Assembly: GCF_003569745.1 (NCBI RefSeq)
Contig: NZ_AP018498.1
Location: 1,897,001-1,961,000, forward strand
Origin: Altererythrobacter sp. B11
Lineage (GTDB): Bacteria > Pseudomonadota > Alphaproteobacteria > Sphingomonadales > Sphingomonadaceae
Reading direction: 5' to 3'
DNA: 64,000 nucleotides
The notes under the pieces are model-generated. The model was not told the origin of the DNA. It did no database searches and saw only the letters and a program-made list of their open reading frames with translations. The position numbers and the translations under genes were made by a program. This document shows positions 17,998 through 27,281 of this stretch, piece by piece (position 1 is the stretch's first letter; each line of letters starts with the position of its first letter).

Positions 17998-18573
17998 ATG
18001 GGACGTTACCGATGCCTCGCGAGACATCTGGCAGTCGCCTGTCTGGCGGCGGCTTTCCTGGCGAGCTGCGCGACGACGGGGGGCGAGCGGCTGCCCCCGG
18101 TGGCGGATCAAGGCTATACTCTGGACAGCGGGGACAAGCTGCGCATTCAGGTCTACGGCCTGGATGGCTACGGGGAGACAACTTATCTCGTAGGCTCCGA
18201 CGGCACACTGTCACTGCCGTTGCTGGACCGCGTGCCCGCCGCTGGAAAGACGCCCGACGAGCTGGAGCGGGATATCCGCCAATTGCTGCTAGACCGGCAA
18301 ATCCTGAACCAGCCATATGTGGATGTGGAGCCCGTGGCGCTCAGGCCGTTCCACATCCTGGGTGAGGTCAACAAGCCAGGCGAGTATGAATACCGGCCGG
18401 GTATGACGGTCCTGACCGCCGTGTCTATCGCGGGCGGCTTCACCTATCGCGCGAAAGAGAGCGAGGTGATCATATCCCGCCGCGTGGACGGGCGAGCCGT
18501 CACTGGCAAGGTGACCGCGACGGATCCGGTGCGGCCTGGCGACCAGATTCAGGTGACGGAACGGTGGTTCTGA
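17998..18573 (+). CDS. Polysaccharide export lipoprotein (Wza/GumB-like)
   Basis: This 191-residue protein has a signal peptide ending in lipobox FLASC (Cys24). A Poly_export domain follows (YTLDSGDKLRIQVYGLDG to PYVDVEPV), then one SLBB-like domain (FHILGEVNKPGEYEYRPGM). The single SLBB domain makes it shorter than E. coli Wza (about 380 residues) and closer to GumB-type proteins. These export proteins form the outer-membrane or periplasm-spanning channel for exopolysaccharide. The next gene, a beta-barrel, starts 10 bases before its stop, which suggests the two work together as lipoprotein and barrel. Confidence 0.9.
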   Translation: MGRYRCLARHLAVACLAAAFLASCATTGGERLPPVADQGYTLDSGDKLRIQVYGLDGYGETTYLVGSDGTLSLPLLDRVPAAGKTPDELERDIRQLLLDRQILNQPYVDVEPVALRPFHILGEVNKPGEYEYRPGMTVLTAVSIAGGFTYRAKESEVIISRRVDGRAVTGKVTATDPVRPGDQIQVTERWF

Positions 18574-19790
18574 GGTCGGCGAGCGCTGCGCTGCTGTCCC
18601 TCACTCTGCTGGTATCACCGCCCTTGCTGGCGCAGCAGATCGGCCGGACGGCGCCCATACTGGACGTGCCGGACGATTATGCTGAAGGCGTCGGCATAGA
18701 GGCCGGGCCTTTCACCCTGCTGCCTTCGGCCGAACTCCGGGCGGAGTACGACAGCAATATCTATGCGAAGCAAAAGGATGCCGAGGACGACCTGATCGGC
18801 ATCATAGTTCCCCGCCTGGAAGCGCGACTGAACAGGGAATCGACGCAGGTGGCGGTGCGCGCCGAGGCAACGGGGCGCAAATATCTCGACCACACCCGTG
18901 AAGACAGCGTGGCCGCGCTGGTCGGCGCCTCTCTGATGCAGGGCGCTGGCGGACCCGATCGGGTCACGGCCGATGTCAGTTGGCAGCGCGCAATAGAAGA
19001 TCGCGGCGACCCCGAAGCGCGCGACGTGCAAGCGCTTGGGCCGCGCAAGTTGGACCTACTCGCATTGGAGACCGGCTGGCGGCACGAAGGGCCGCGCGTT
19101 TCTCTGGCGGTACGCGGCAGCGCGACCAAGATCGACTATGTTTCAGATATCGACAATGAGCGTGACCTGACCAATTACGCCGGCAGAGCATCGGTGGAAC
19201 TGGGCGTCGGTGGGACGAGCAGCATCGTCCTTATCGGCTTTGTCACTCATCGCGATTTCCGTCTGGGCGGCGCGGTGAGTGACCGCAACCGGGATGCCAC
19301 GACCTATGGCGGGCGGGCCGGGGCGAAATTCGGGGAAGGGGGGCTGTTACGCGGCGAAGCGTCCATAGGCGTCTTCCAGCTGGAGCCTGCGGATGACACG
19401 CTCCCTTCGCGAACGGGCGTGTCGGCGGAAGCATCGCTGGCCTATCTTCCGCGCCGTCGGCTGGCCATTATCCTTAACGCCTTTCGCGGAGACGTGGCGA
19501 CGGTGCGCAGTGGAGCGCAGTCGCGCACCGATACGGTCGTGCAGCTGGGCGTGCAGGCCGAAGCGCGCGCCAATTTCCAGCTCGAGGGGTCGGTGTTCTA
19601 TCGCCGCAGCCAGTTCATCGGGGCGGATGTCGCTGAGACAACCACCGGAATTCGGGGCGAGGCGGAATACCGGCTGACGCCCCGGCTCTCCCTAGTCGGT
19701 TCTGCAACCTATTCCCGGCGAAAAAGCAATGTTCCCAGTGACGAGTTCGACCGCCTTCGTGCGGCCATCGAAATGCGCTTGCGGATCTGA
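18564..19790 (+). CDS. Outer-membrane beta-barrel protein of the export locus
   Basis: The 408-residue protein begins with a signal peptide (LLSLTLLVSPPLLAQQ). It is rich in short alternating strands such as LPSAELRAEYDSNIYAK, the pattern of the outer-membrane beta-barrel family found in exopolysaccharide loci (BBP2-like). It ends with AAIEMRLRI, a plausible beta signal. Translation starts at GTG 18564 inside the end of the Wza-like gene. Likely role: outer-membrane conduit or assembly partner for polymer secretion. Confidence 0.8.
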   Translation: MVLRSASAALLSLTLLVSPPLLAQQIGRTAPILDVPDDYAEGVGIEAGPFTLLPSAELRAEYDSNIYAKQKDAEDDLIGIIVPRLEARLNRESTQVAVRAEATGRKYLDHTREDSVAALVGASLMQGAGGPDRVTADVSWQRAIEDRGDPEARDVQALGPRKLDLLALETGWRHEGPRVSLAVRGSATKIDYVSDIDNERDLTNYAGRASVELGVGGTSSIVLIGFVTHRDFRLGGAVSDRNRDATTYGGRAGAKFGEGGLLRGEASIGVFQLEPADDTLPSRTGVSAEASLAYLPRRRLAIILNAFRGDVATVRSGAQSRTDTVVQLGVQAEARANFQLEGSVFYRRSQFIGADVAETTTGIRGEAEYRLTPRLSLVGSATYSRRKSNVPSDEFDRLRAAIEMRLRI

Positions 19791-19796
19791 GGTGCC

Positions 19797-21191
19797 ATGA
19801 CAAGCCAATCAAGCCCTGCCATCTTGCGAAACGCGCTGCGCTCCGCTGTCGCATTCACCTTGGCGCTTGCCGCCTGTGGCGGATCGTCCCAGGCCGAACA
19901 GCCGTTGATGCAGCCGCTGCAGATGAACGAACCGCCCGCCTTCCCGGGTGCGCAGGGTTATGGCGCTGTGTCGCAGGGCGGACGGGGCGGAAGGATTATC
20001 GCCGTCGACAGTCTGGCCGATTCCGGCCCAGGCACGCTGCGCGAATGCATAGAGGCGAAGGATCCGCGTGTCTGCATCTTCCGCGTTGCGGGCACGATCC
20101 GTTTTACCACCTCGCCACCGGTCGTTTACAACCCCTATATCACGATCGCCGGCCAGACGGCGCCAGGCGGCGGGATCACGCTGGCGCATGGCGGCGGCCG
20201 ACTCGGTACGACGCCATTGCTGATCAAGGGCGCGCACGATGTAATCGTGCGCCATATCCGCGTCCGGAATGATCGCATCGGCGGCAGCCGCGCGGGCGAG
20301 GATTCCATCACCATCGAGAATAGCCGCAAGGTCATTATCGACCATGTCAGCGCCAGCTGGGCGCGTGACGAGATCATCAACGGCTATGCCGACAATGACA
20401 GCATCACGATAAGCTGGTCGATCTTCGCCGAAGGCTTGCCTCCGCACGACAAATGCGCGCTCTTGGCCAGCGACCCGGTGGGCGCTCAGCGGATGAGCTT
20501 CATCAGCAATCTCTGCGCCCATAATGGTGATCGCAATCCGGACGTGAACTTCCCTCCCGGTTCTTGCGTAGAGATCGTCAACAACGTGCTTTACGACGCC
20601 CAGTCCCAGTTCGCCGAGATTTGGGAAAGCTATGGCGGCTCGCCGGTTGCGCTGGTCGCCAACACCTTTCGCGCCGGCCCCAGTACCCCGGAACATGCCG
20701 TCGGGATCGATCGTGAACGGCTGGGATCGGAAGGCGCCGCGAGCGTCTATCTCCTCGACAACCGATTCGTCGGGACGTTCCTGCATCGCGCCGAGAGCTT
20801 ACAGGATGTGGTATCGACCACGCCGCCTTGCCCCCTGACGCTGAGGGCGGTCCCTGCCGACCGGGCCTATGTCGAAGTGCTTGAGACGGCGGGCGCCTTC
20901 CCGCGCGATTCGACTGACGGCCGGATCGTGCGCGAAGTGCGTGATCGGTCCGGCCATATACGCAAGGAGCCGGGCCGCATCGATGACGCCGTGTCGGGCG
21001 AGCCCTATCCCGATAGCGATGAAGACGGCATGGACGACCGCTGGGAAGCGAGTGCTGGTGCCAAAGTCGGCGAAAGCGACCCGTGGGACGATGCCGACGG
21101 CGATGGCGAACTGAACCTGGACGAATTCCTGGCCGAACTCAGCGCGGATCGGATTGCCGGGGCCGATGCTGGCAGACGGGCGGCGCAATGA
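19797..21191 (+). CDS. Pectate-lyase-like lipoprotein with calcium-binding tail
   Basis: This 464-residue protein has a signal peptide with lipobox-like ALAAC (Cys27) and a right-handed beta-helix pectate-lyase-like domain. Features are GAQGYGAVSQGGRGG, the SLADSGPGTLREC start, ITIAGQTAPGGG, and the repeated VIVRHIRVRND / VIIDHVSASWARDE strands. The tail has two Asp-rich loops (DSDEDGMDD and DADGDGELNLDEF) resembling EF-hand or thrombospondin type-3 calcium loops. In exopolysaccharide loci such lyases cut nascent or misplaced polymer. It starts 6 bases after the barrel gene and overlaps the next glycosyltransferase (ATGA), so it is an integral operon member. The substrate is unknown and probably not pectin. 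Confidence 0.85.
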   Translation: MTSQSSPAILRNALRSAVAFTLALAACGGSSQAEQPLMQPLQMNEPPAFPGAQGYGAVSQGGRGGRIIAVDSLADSGPGTLRECIEAKDPRVCIFRVAGTIRFTTSPPVVYNPYITIAGQTAPGGGITLAHGGGRLGTTPLLIKGAHDVIVRHIRVRNDRIGGSRAGEDSITIENSRKVIIDHVSASWARDEIINGYADNDSITISWSIFAEGLPPHDKCALLASDPVGAQRMSFISNLCAHNGDRNPDVNFPPGSCVEIVNNVLYDAQSQFAEIWESYGGSPVALVANTFRAGPSTPEHAVGIDRERLGSEGAASVYLLDNRFVGTFLHRAESLQDVVSTTPPCPLTLRAVPADRAYVEVLETAGAFPRDSTDGRIVREVRDRSGHIRKEPGRIDDAVSGEPYPDSDEDGMDDRWEASAGAKVGESDPWDDADGDGELNLDEFLAELSADRIAGADAGRRAAQ

Positions 21192-22387
21192 GTTCGCAAA
21201 TCGTGCGTTTGGGTCCGGCTGGGACGAGCGTCGGCACCGCTGGTGCAGGCCCTGCGCGCATCTGCTTTCCTTTTGCCGGCGATGTGGTGGGTGGCAGCCA
21301 CATATCGGCCCTCGGCCTTATCGACCGACTCGATCGGAGCCGATTCGATCCGCTGATCGTGGTGCAATACCCGGGTGGCAAGGTGGCGCGCCTGTTCCGC
21401 GATCGCGGCCTCCCCGCGGAAAGCCCCTTCGACTGGCCGGAAATTCCGCTCAACCGGCGTGTCGGATTGAACGCCTTCGCGGCGGCGCTGCGGCGGATCG
21501 GGCCGCAAGTGGCCTTCCTGCGCCGCAATCATATCGCCATCGTCCACAGCAATGACGGGCGTACTCATGCCGTCTGGGCGCTCGCCGCACGGCTCGCCGG
21601 TGCGCGGCTGCTTTGGCATCATCGCGGCAGTCCGGACGCGCGGGGTTTGCGCTTCGCGGCGCCTTTTCTGGCCGATCGCGTGCTGGCGGTATCGGAATTT
21701 GCCATGCCTCGCCGAGGCCTGCTGTCTGCCGCCGGCAAGGCGCAAGTGGTGCATAGCCCGTTCGACACCGATCTGGCTGTGAACCGGTCGGCCGCGCGCC
21801 GAACTCTGCTCGAAGAATTGCAGGTGCGCGAAGATACCCTATTCGTGGGGTATTCGGGACTTTTCATCGACCGCAAGCGCCCCCTTCACTTCATCGAGAT
21901 CGTTCGAAGAATGCATGAACTCGCGCCAGGGCGGCCGGTCTGCGGGGTGATGTTCGGCACCGCAGAGGATACCGCGATGGATCAGGCGATGCAGATGCGC
22001 ATCGCGATGGCGGGCCGGGATGGAGCGGACGTGCGGATTATGGGGTGGCGGTCGCCTGGTACATTCTGGCTTGCTGCATGCGATATCCTCCTCGTGCCGG
22101 CCGTCGACGAGCCCTTCGGCCGCACGCTGATCGAGGCACAACTGGTCGGCACCCCGGTGGTTGCAACTCGCTCGGGCGGAAACATCGAAGCGTTGAGAGG
22201 GGAAACGGGTGTGCTGGTTGCGCCGGAGGACATCGACGCCATGGCAAAAGCGGCCCTGGCGCTTGACGAACCGGCGAGACAGGCACTGGCGGATCGCGCG
22301 CGAGACGATGCTCGTACCCGATTTGGCATAGAACATCATTGCCGCCAGGTCAGCGCCATTTACGAAACGCTTCTGGCCGGGCGCTAG
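21188..22387 (+). CDS. Glycosyltransferase, GT4-like
   Basis: This 399-residue GT-B protein has the N-terminal glycine loop FPFAGDVVGGSHIS and a C-terminal donor-binding region with DEPFGRTLIEAQLVGTPVVA, matching the EX7E motif of GT4 enzymes. It would add a sugar from a nucleotide donor to a lipid-linked intermediate on the cytoplasmic face. ATG 21188 overlaps the stop of the lyase gene. Its stop codon overlaps that of the convergent glycosyltransferase at 22384. Donor and acceptor cannot be read from sequence. Confidence 0.87.
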   Translation: MSSQIVRLGPAGTSVGTAGAGPARICFPFAGDVVGGSHISALGLIDRLDRSRFDPLIVVQYPGGKVARLFRDRGLPAESPFDWPEIPLNRRVGLNAFAAALRRIGPQVAFLRRNHIAIVHSNDGRTHAVWALAARLAGARLLWHHRGSPDARGLRFAAPFLADRVLAVSEFAMPRRGLLSAAGKAQVVHSPFDTDLAVNRSAARRTLLEELQVREDTLFVGYSGLFIDRKRPLHFIEIVRRMHELAPGRPVCGVMFGTAEDTAMDQAMQMRIAMAGRDGADVRIMGWRSPGTFWLAACDILLVPAVDEPFGRTLIEAQLVGTPVVATRSGGNIEALRGETGVLVAPEDIDAMAKAALALDEPARQALADRARDDARTRFGIEHHCRQVSAIYETLLAGR

Positions 22388-23514
22388 CGGACAGCCGCGA
22401 CGATTGCCTGGCGCCACATGCGCGCCACTGCATCCGGAGAGAAGCGGCGGGTCACCGCGACAGCCGCCGATCCCAGCTGCGTGCGCAGATCGCCATCGCC
22501 GGTCAGCTGCGCGAGTGCGGCGGCCATGGCGGTGATATCGTCGGGAGGAACCAGCAAGCCGGTATGCCCGCCATCAACGAGTTCCGACGGCCCGAAATCG
22601 CAGTTGGTGGCGATCACCGGAAGGCCCGCCGCCATCGCTTCACCCAATACGTTGGGAAAGCCTTCGTATCGCGATGCCAGAACGAACAGGTCGGTCTCGG
22701 CGACCCATCCCCCTGGCGTCAGGCTAAGCCCCCGGAATGCAACCCGATGAGCCATTCCCAACTCGTCCCTGAGAGCCTGCAGTGCCGTCAGGTCCGGCCC
22801 CTGGCCCCAGATGTCGAGATTCCACTCTGGCCGTTCTGCGGCGATCTTGGCGAACGCGCGGATCAGGATGTCGAAGCCCTTTTGATGCTCCAGCCTGCCG
22901 ACACCCGCAATGCGAAACGCCGCGCCATTCCAGCGTGAACGCGAGGGGACGGCGGTCAACGCGACGGGATTGGGAATTACCGTCACGCGCTTGCGCCATG
23001 GCGGCGCTATGCAAATAGTGCTGGCCTGGGTCTGGCACAGGATGCCCGTGGCTCGACCGTAAAGCAGGGGCAGTGCGTACTTCCAGGCCCAATGGGCCGG
23101 CTGCAGGTGCGGATTGTTCCGCTCCGACACCAGCACCGGGATCCGCATGCCGAGCGTGGCGGCGAGGAGCAGGGCGTTGATCTTGGTCAGGAAACCGATG
23201 GCTATGTCCGGAGCCAGTTCGTGCAGAACGCCGCGCAGCGCGACGGTGCGCCGGATGGGCGCAGGCAGGCGTTTGCCGGCTGAGCCTTTGACGGGGATGT
23301 CGAGCCGGATAAACGCCATCCGATTGCCAAAATCATGAAAAATAGGGTCGGTCGGGCTATCGAAAGATACGATGGTGACGGCTGCGCCCCTATCGGTGAG
23401 GTGATTTGCCAACCAGGCGACAACCCGTTCCGCCCCGCCGGCGCCCAGGGCCGCGAGCACAATACATATTCGCAGCCCCGCCAGGCAGGCGTCGCCCTCG
23501 TGCCGAATGGTCAT
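22384..23514 (-). CDS. Glycosyltransferase, GT4 family
   Basis: The 376-residue GT-B protein begins RICIVLAALGAGGAERVVAW, the glycine-rich acceptor loop of GT4 enzymes. It has a VGRLEHQKGFDILIRAFA donor-domain start and SRYEGFPNVLGEAMAAGLPV as the EX7E motif. ATG 23514 precedes a conserved N-terminus by about 13 residues; earlier in-frame starts give an unconserved basic leader. It is the only minus-strand gene between the plus-strand glycosyltransferases on either side, with 187 bases to the divergent neighbour. Confidence 0.88.
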   Translation of the reverse strand: MTIRHEGDACLAGLRICIVLAALGAGGAERVVAWLANHLTDRGAAVTIVSFDSPTDPIFHDFGNRMAFIRLDIPVKGSAGKRLPAPIRRTVALRGVLHELAPDIAIGFLTKINALLLAATLGMRIPVLVSERNNPHLQPAHWAWKYALPLLYGRATGILCQTQASTICIAPPWRKRVTVIPNPVALTAVPSRSRWNGAAFRIAGVGRLEHQKGFDILIRAFAKIAAERPEWNLDIWGQGPDLTALQALRDELGMAHRVAFRGLSLTPGGWVAETDLFVLASRYEGFPNVLGEAMAAGLPVIATNCDFGPSELVDGGHTGLLVPPDDITAMAAALAQLTGDGDLRTQLGSAAVAVTRRFSPDAVARMWRQAIVAAVR

Positions 23515-23701
23515 CTCGCTGGTGTCGGACCTGAACAATATACCCCGCCTTTCGCGCCGTGCCGGGCGCATGGGGAAATCTGCCACCGTCCCTGTGCAAG
23601 CGTAACGACGACTACGGCCTAGTCCGGAATGGCCGTTTTCTTCCGGGCCAGCGCAGGCTTTTCTGTCGGTCGTGCGAAACTGCCGCGGATAGCCGGTCGT
23701 C

Positions 23702-24808
23702 ATGAAGATTCTCTCGATAATCACCACATTCACCACGGGCGGTGCCGAGATGCTGGTCTCGAATCTCTCGTCGATGTTCGTCGCAGCCGGCCATCGTTCG
23801 CATGTCCTGGCGCTGTGCCCTGCGGCAAGCGTGGGCAACGCCACGGCCTCGGAAGCCAGTCAGCGCGCACGTGTGGCCGCGGGTGGAGGTACCACGGGGG
23901 TGCTGCCGGTGCAGGACAGGCGCGATCTGATCGCCGGCGTCCGGGTCCTGCGAGCGGTTCTTCAGACGGAGCAGCCGGATCTGATCCACGCCCACACGGT
24001 CCGCGCCCTGCTGATGTTGCGCTTCGCAGGGGCGGGGGTGCCCATCGTGGCGACTCACCATAACAGCCGCCTCTCGTTTCCTCCGATCCTGTTCCGGCTG
24101 CTGGCGCCGCTCGTCTCCGCCTATGTGGCGATCAGCGATGATTGCCAGCAGCTGCTGGCATCCGCGGGGGCGGGGCGGATCGTGAAGATCGTCAATGCCA
24201 CCGGGCCGGGGTTCCTTGCCGATGGGCCGCGCCAGACCTCGCGCCGTCCGGCCACGATTCTCGCCGTCGGCGCCCTCACCGACCAGAAGAACTATCCCAT
24301 GATGATTGAGGCGGCCGCGCTGGCGCGCCTGCATTGTTCCGGAGATCTCTTCAGCCTGCATATCGCAGGGGGAGGCGCCGCACGGGCCGCCTTGCAGGCG
24401 CGCATCGACCGGCTCCACGCGAACCGCTTCGTAAAGCTGCTGGGGGCTTGCGACGATATCGACAGACGGCTGCAATCGGCGGATCTGTTCGTAAACACCA
24501 GCCATTATGAAGGCTTGCCGATCGCCATGCTGGAGGCGCTGCAATCGGGCTTGCCGGTGCTGGCCACCGACGTTGCCGGCACGCGCGAACTGATATGCCA
24601 CGGCGAGAACGGCATGCTGGTCGCGCCCGGCGATGCGCGGCTGTTTGCAGAGACGCTATGCCGGATGCTTGCGCTGCGGCCCGACGCCTATGCGCGGATG
24701 TCGGCGGCAGCCCTGGACACCGGCCGCCGGTACCGGATCGAAGATTGCGCACTGGCGCATCTCGATCTGTACGAGCGATTGGTCGCGCGTCAGCCGCTGG
24801 TGGCCTGA
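23702..24808 (+). CDS. Glycosyltransferase, GT4 family
   Basis: This 368-residue protein starts MKILSIITTFTTGGAEMLVS, a classic GT4 opening. It carries VGALTDQKNYPMMIEAA at the donor-domain start and SHYEGLPIAMLEALQSGLPV as the EX7E motif. It would transfer one sugar of the repeat unit at the cytoplasmic membrane. It is followed by a 166-base gap before the wzc-like gene; the gap holds a somewhat AT-rich stretch near 24830 that could carry a promoter, but no clear -35/-10 pair was seen. Confidence 0.9.
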   Translation: MKILSIITTFTTGGAEMLVSNLSSMFVAAGHRSHVLALCPAASVGNATASEASQRARVAAGGGTTGVLPVQDRRDLIAGVRVLRAVLQTEQPDLIHAHTVRALLMLRFAGAGVPIVATHHNSRLSFPPILFRLLAPLVSAYVAISDDCQQLLASAGAGRIVKIVNATGPGFLADGPRQTSRRPATILAVGALTDQKNYPMMIEAAALARLHCSGDLFSLHIAGGGAARAALQARIDRLHANRFVKLLGACDDIDRRLQSADLFVNTSHYEGLPIAMLEALQSGLPVLATDVAGTRELICHGENGMLVAPGDARLFAETLCRMLALRPDAYARMSAAALDTGRRYRIEDCALAHLDLYERLVARQPLVA

Positions 24809-24974
24809 TCACCCATGCTGCCAAGCGACTGAAAAATAACACAGAAATAGGGTTAGTCACAATGCCCGGCATCCCTGCTCTCATGCCCCTTTGTCGGCAC
24901 GGCGAACTCTGCGCAAACCTCGCTGGCCGAGACGTGCGCCGTAATGGGCGCGAGCAAGGGACGGGCAAGACGAG

Positions 24975-27281
24975 ATGGCACAGCCCAATCTGGTTCTGGA
25001 GCATGGCGGCTTTTCGAGTCTGGACCCGGTGGGTGCGGAATTCGTGATGGAGGCGGCCAGCAATCGCGCGCGCGCCGGCAACGAACTTCATCACGTGATC
25101 GGCGCCCTGCGCCGCCATCGCTGGCTGATTGTTGCCATCGTCGGAGCGGCCGGATTGGCCGCTGCGCTTTCGCAACTGCTTGCGACGCCGATGTATCGAA
25201 GCGTCGCCACCGTGCAGGTGGAACTGACGGATTCCGACGGCACCAATCAGGCTGAGGCCGAGGCGCGCAACGCCATCCGGGTCGAGAATCAGGCGAAGAT
25301 TTACAGCTCGCGCGCGGTGGCGGCCAAGGTGGTCGACGATCTCGATCTTGTGAACGATCCACAATTTCTAGATCGCAGTTCGGAACCGGCCAACGATCCA
25401 CCCGAACGTGCGCGCGCGCGGGCTGTCACTCAGATGACCCGCATGATCCGCGTTGTGAACAGCGCCAATTCCGACCTTCTCGATATCGAGGTGGTCTCGC
25501 CCTATCCGGATCTCGCCGCCGCCATCGCCAACCAGTATCCCGTGTCCGCGCAAGAGATCCGCATTTCCCGGCGGCAACGCACACGCAGGGCCATGCTGTC
25601 CGACCTGGAACGTGAATCCAAACGGTTGGGGGCCAAGCTCGCCCGGGCGGAACAGGATGTTTCCGATTTCCGACAGCGCACCGGCATGCTCGAGGGCGCG
25701 GGCAGCGTGGAAGATTTGCAGCAGATCAACCGCCTGGCCGCGGAAACAGCCTCCGCGCGCGCAATCGACGCGGCGGCGTCCGCGCGGACCGCCGGGGTGT
25801 CACGGGCCGCTGGCGTGATCAGTTTCGCCAGCGCCGATTCACCCTTGCTGCAACAACAACGCATTCGCCGGTCCCAGCTGCAGACCGACAGGATTCACCT
25901 GTCCTCCACCTTCGGTGCCGGGCACCCGCAGATCATCGCACTGGATAAGCAGATCGCGGAGCTGGACACGGCGATCAGCCGGGAAGAGGCGGCGGTTCAG
26001 GACGCCGCCCGGCAAGACGCGGCGGCACAGGCGGAGCAACAGCGCCTTCTGGCGCGAAGTGAGAGTGCCGCTGCCGCCGCGCGCGCCGGCCAGTTGCAGG
26101 GTATTCTGGGCGGGATGGCGGCCAAGGCCTACGCCAACAATTCCAACAAGGTGCAGCTCGCCCAGTTGGAGCGTAACGCGGAGCTCGCTCGCAACGCCTA
26201 CATGTCAACGGTCAAGAACGAGGAGGAGGTCCGCTCCGCGCTCGGCATCATCGGCGTGAACTCGACCCTCATTTCACCGGCTGTGGCGCAGAGCGAGCCG
26301 TTTTATCCCAAGCCCCTTCGTACCATCGTGGGGGCGATCCTGGCATCATTCATCATAGCATTGTTGATGGTGTTCCTGCGCGAACTGCTGGACGACAAGC
26401 TGCGCAGCCCTTGGCAGATTTTCCGTCTGTTCCGCATCAAGACCTTCGGCATGTTTCCCCAGATCGGCGTGGAGGCGACCCGTTCAATGGAGGACAACCC
26501 CGTGCTGAGCGAACCGGAATCGGTCTATGCGGAGGTGGCCCGTGGTGCGCATGCCGAGGTGTTGGACCTGGCCAAGCCGGGCAAGGCGCAGACCGTGTTT
26601 GTCTCGTCTCCGTTGCCCGGTGAGGGCAAGGCCACGGTGGCCATCAGCCTTTGCGCCGCGGCTGCCGCCGCCGGACGCCGTGCGGTGGTGGTCGATTTCG
26701 ACCTGCGCAATCCCGGGATGTTCCAGGAAATCCAGCGCCAGATCGGCGGTGCCGACCTGGTGGAGCTGTTGCTGGATCCGACCGATCGCATCAGCCTGCC
26801 CGCGCCCGAGCGGGAGCGCAGCGGTGACGAGGCAAGAAGCTATCACCCCGTGATCGTCGCGGCGCGCGATGCCGTACGCAACCCGGCCACCATCTTCAGT
26901 CAGGATCACCTTGAGCGCCTGTTCGGGAGGCTGCACGAGCATTACGATCTGGTGATTGTCAACGGCCCGGCCGCGCTCGCGGTGCAGGATGCACGCAGCC
27001 TAACTCGCTTCGCCGACAACATCCTGCTCGTCGTCACTTGGGGCAGCACCACGGTGCCGCAATTCCAGGCAACGATGGGCAAGCTGGGCAACAGGATTGA
27101 CGGCGTCATTTTCGATCGCGTGAATTATGCCGAACACGCCCGGCGCGGTTACGAGGATGAGGTCCAGTATTACATGCAGAGCGCGCCCGGCTCGTCGGCG
27201 CACGCACATCTGGGTGAGTGGATACGCGGCCAGGTCGAGGGGCTGGCGGGCAGCTTCCGCAAAGCCTGGGCCCGGGGATGA
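24975..27281 (+). CDS. Wzc-like chain-length protein with degenerate BY-kinase domain
   Basis: This 768-residue protein has the layout of a polysaccharide co-polymerase fused to a bacterial tyrosine kinase. It has a membrane helix near residues 48-66, a long periplasmic coiled-coil region rich in Arg, Ala and Glu, a second helix near 448-468, then a cytoplasmic ATPase domain. The ATP site is altered. Walker A reads PGEGKAT, so the usual Ser/Thr after Lys552 is Ala553. The segment normally VIIDTPP reads VIVNGPA, with Asn663 where the Walker B Asp should be. Walker A' VVDFDLRNP (Asp574, Asp576) is intact. The C-terminus has several tyrosines but not a dense cluster. It probably controls chain length and export; kinase activity is doubtful. 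It heads an overlapping gene run to 32 kb. Confidence 0.88.
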   Translation: MAQPNLVLEHGGFSSLDPVGAEFVMEAASNRARAGNELHHVIGALRRHRWLIVAIVGAAGLAAALSQLLATPMYRSVATVQVELTDSDGTNQAEAEARNAIRVENQAKIYSSRAVAAKVVDDLDLVNDPQFLDRSSEPANDPPERARARAVTQMTRMIRVVNSANSDLLDIEVVSPYPDLAAAIANQYPVSAQEIRISRRQRTRRAMLSDLERESKRLGAKLARAEQDVSDFRQRTGMLEGAGSVEDLQQINRLAAETASARAIDAAASARTAGVSRAAGVISFASADSPLLQQQRIRRSQLQTDRIHLSSTFGAGHPQIIALDKQIAELDTAISREEAAVQDAARQDAAAQAEQQRLLARSESAAAAARAGQLQGILGGMAAKAYANNSNKVQLAQLERNAELARNAYMSTVKNEEEVRSALGIIGVNSTLISPAVAQSEPFYPKPLRTIVGAILASFIIALLMVFLRELLDDKLRSPWQIFRLFRIKTFGMFPQIGVEATRSMEDNPVLSEPESVYAEVARGAHAEVLDLAKPGKAQTVFVSSPLPGEGKATVAISLCAAAAAAGRRAVVVDFDLRNPGMFQEIQRQIGGADLVELLLDPTDRISLPAPERERSGDEARSYHPVIVAARDAVRNPATIFSQDHLERLFGRLHEHYDLVIVNGPAALAVQDARSLTRFADNILLVVTWGSTTVPQFQATMGKLGNRIDGVIFDRVNYAEHARRGYEDEVQYYMQSAPGSSAHAHLGEWIRGQVEGLAGSFRKAWARG

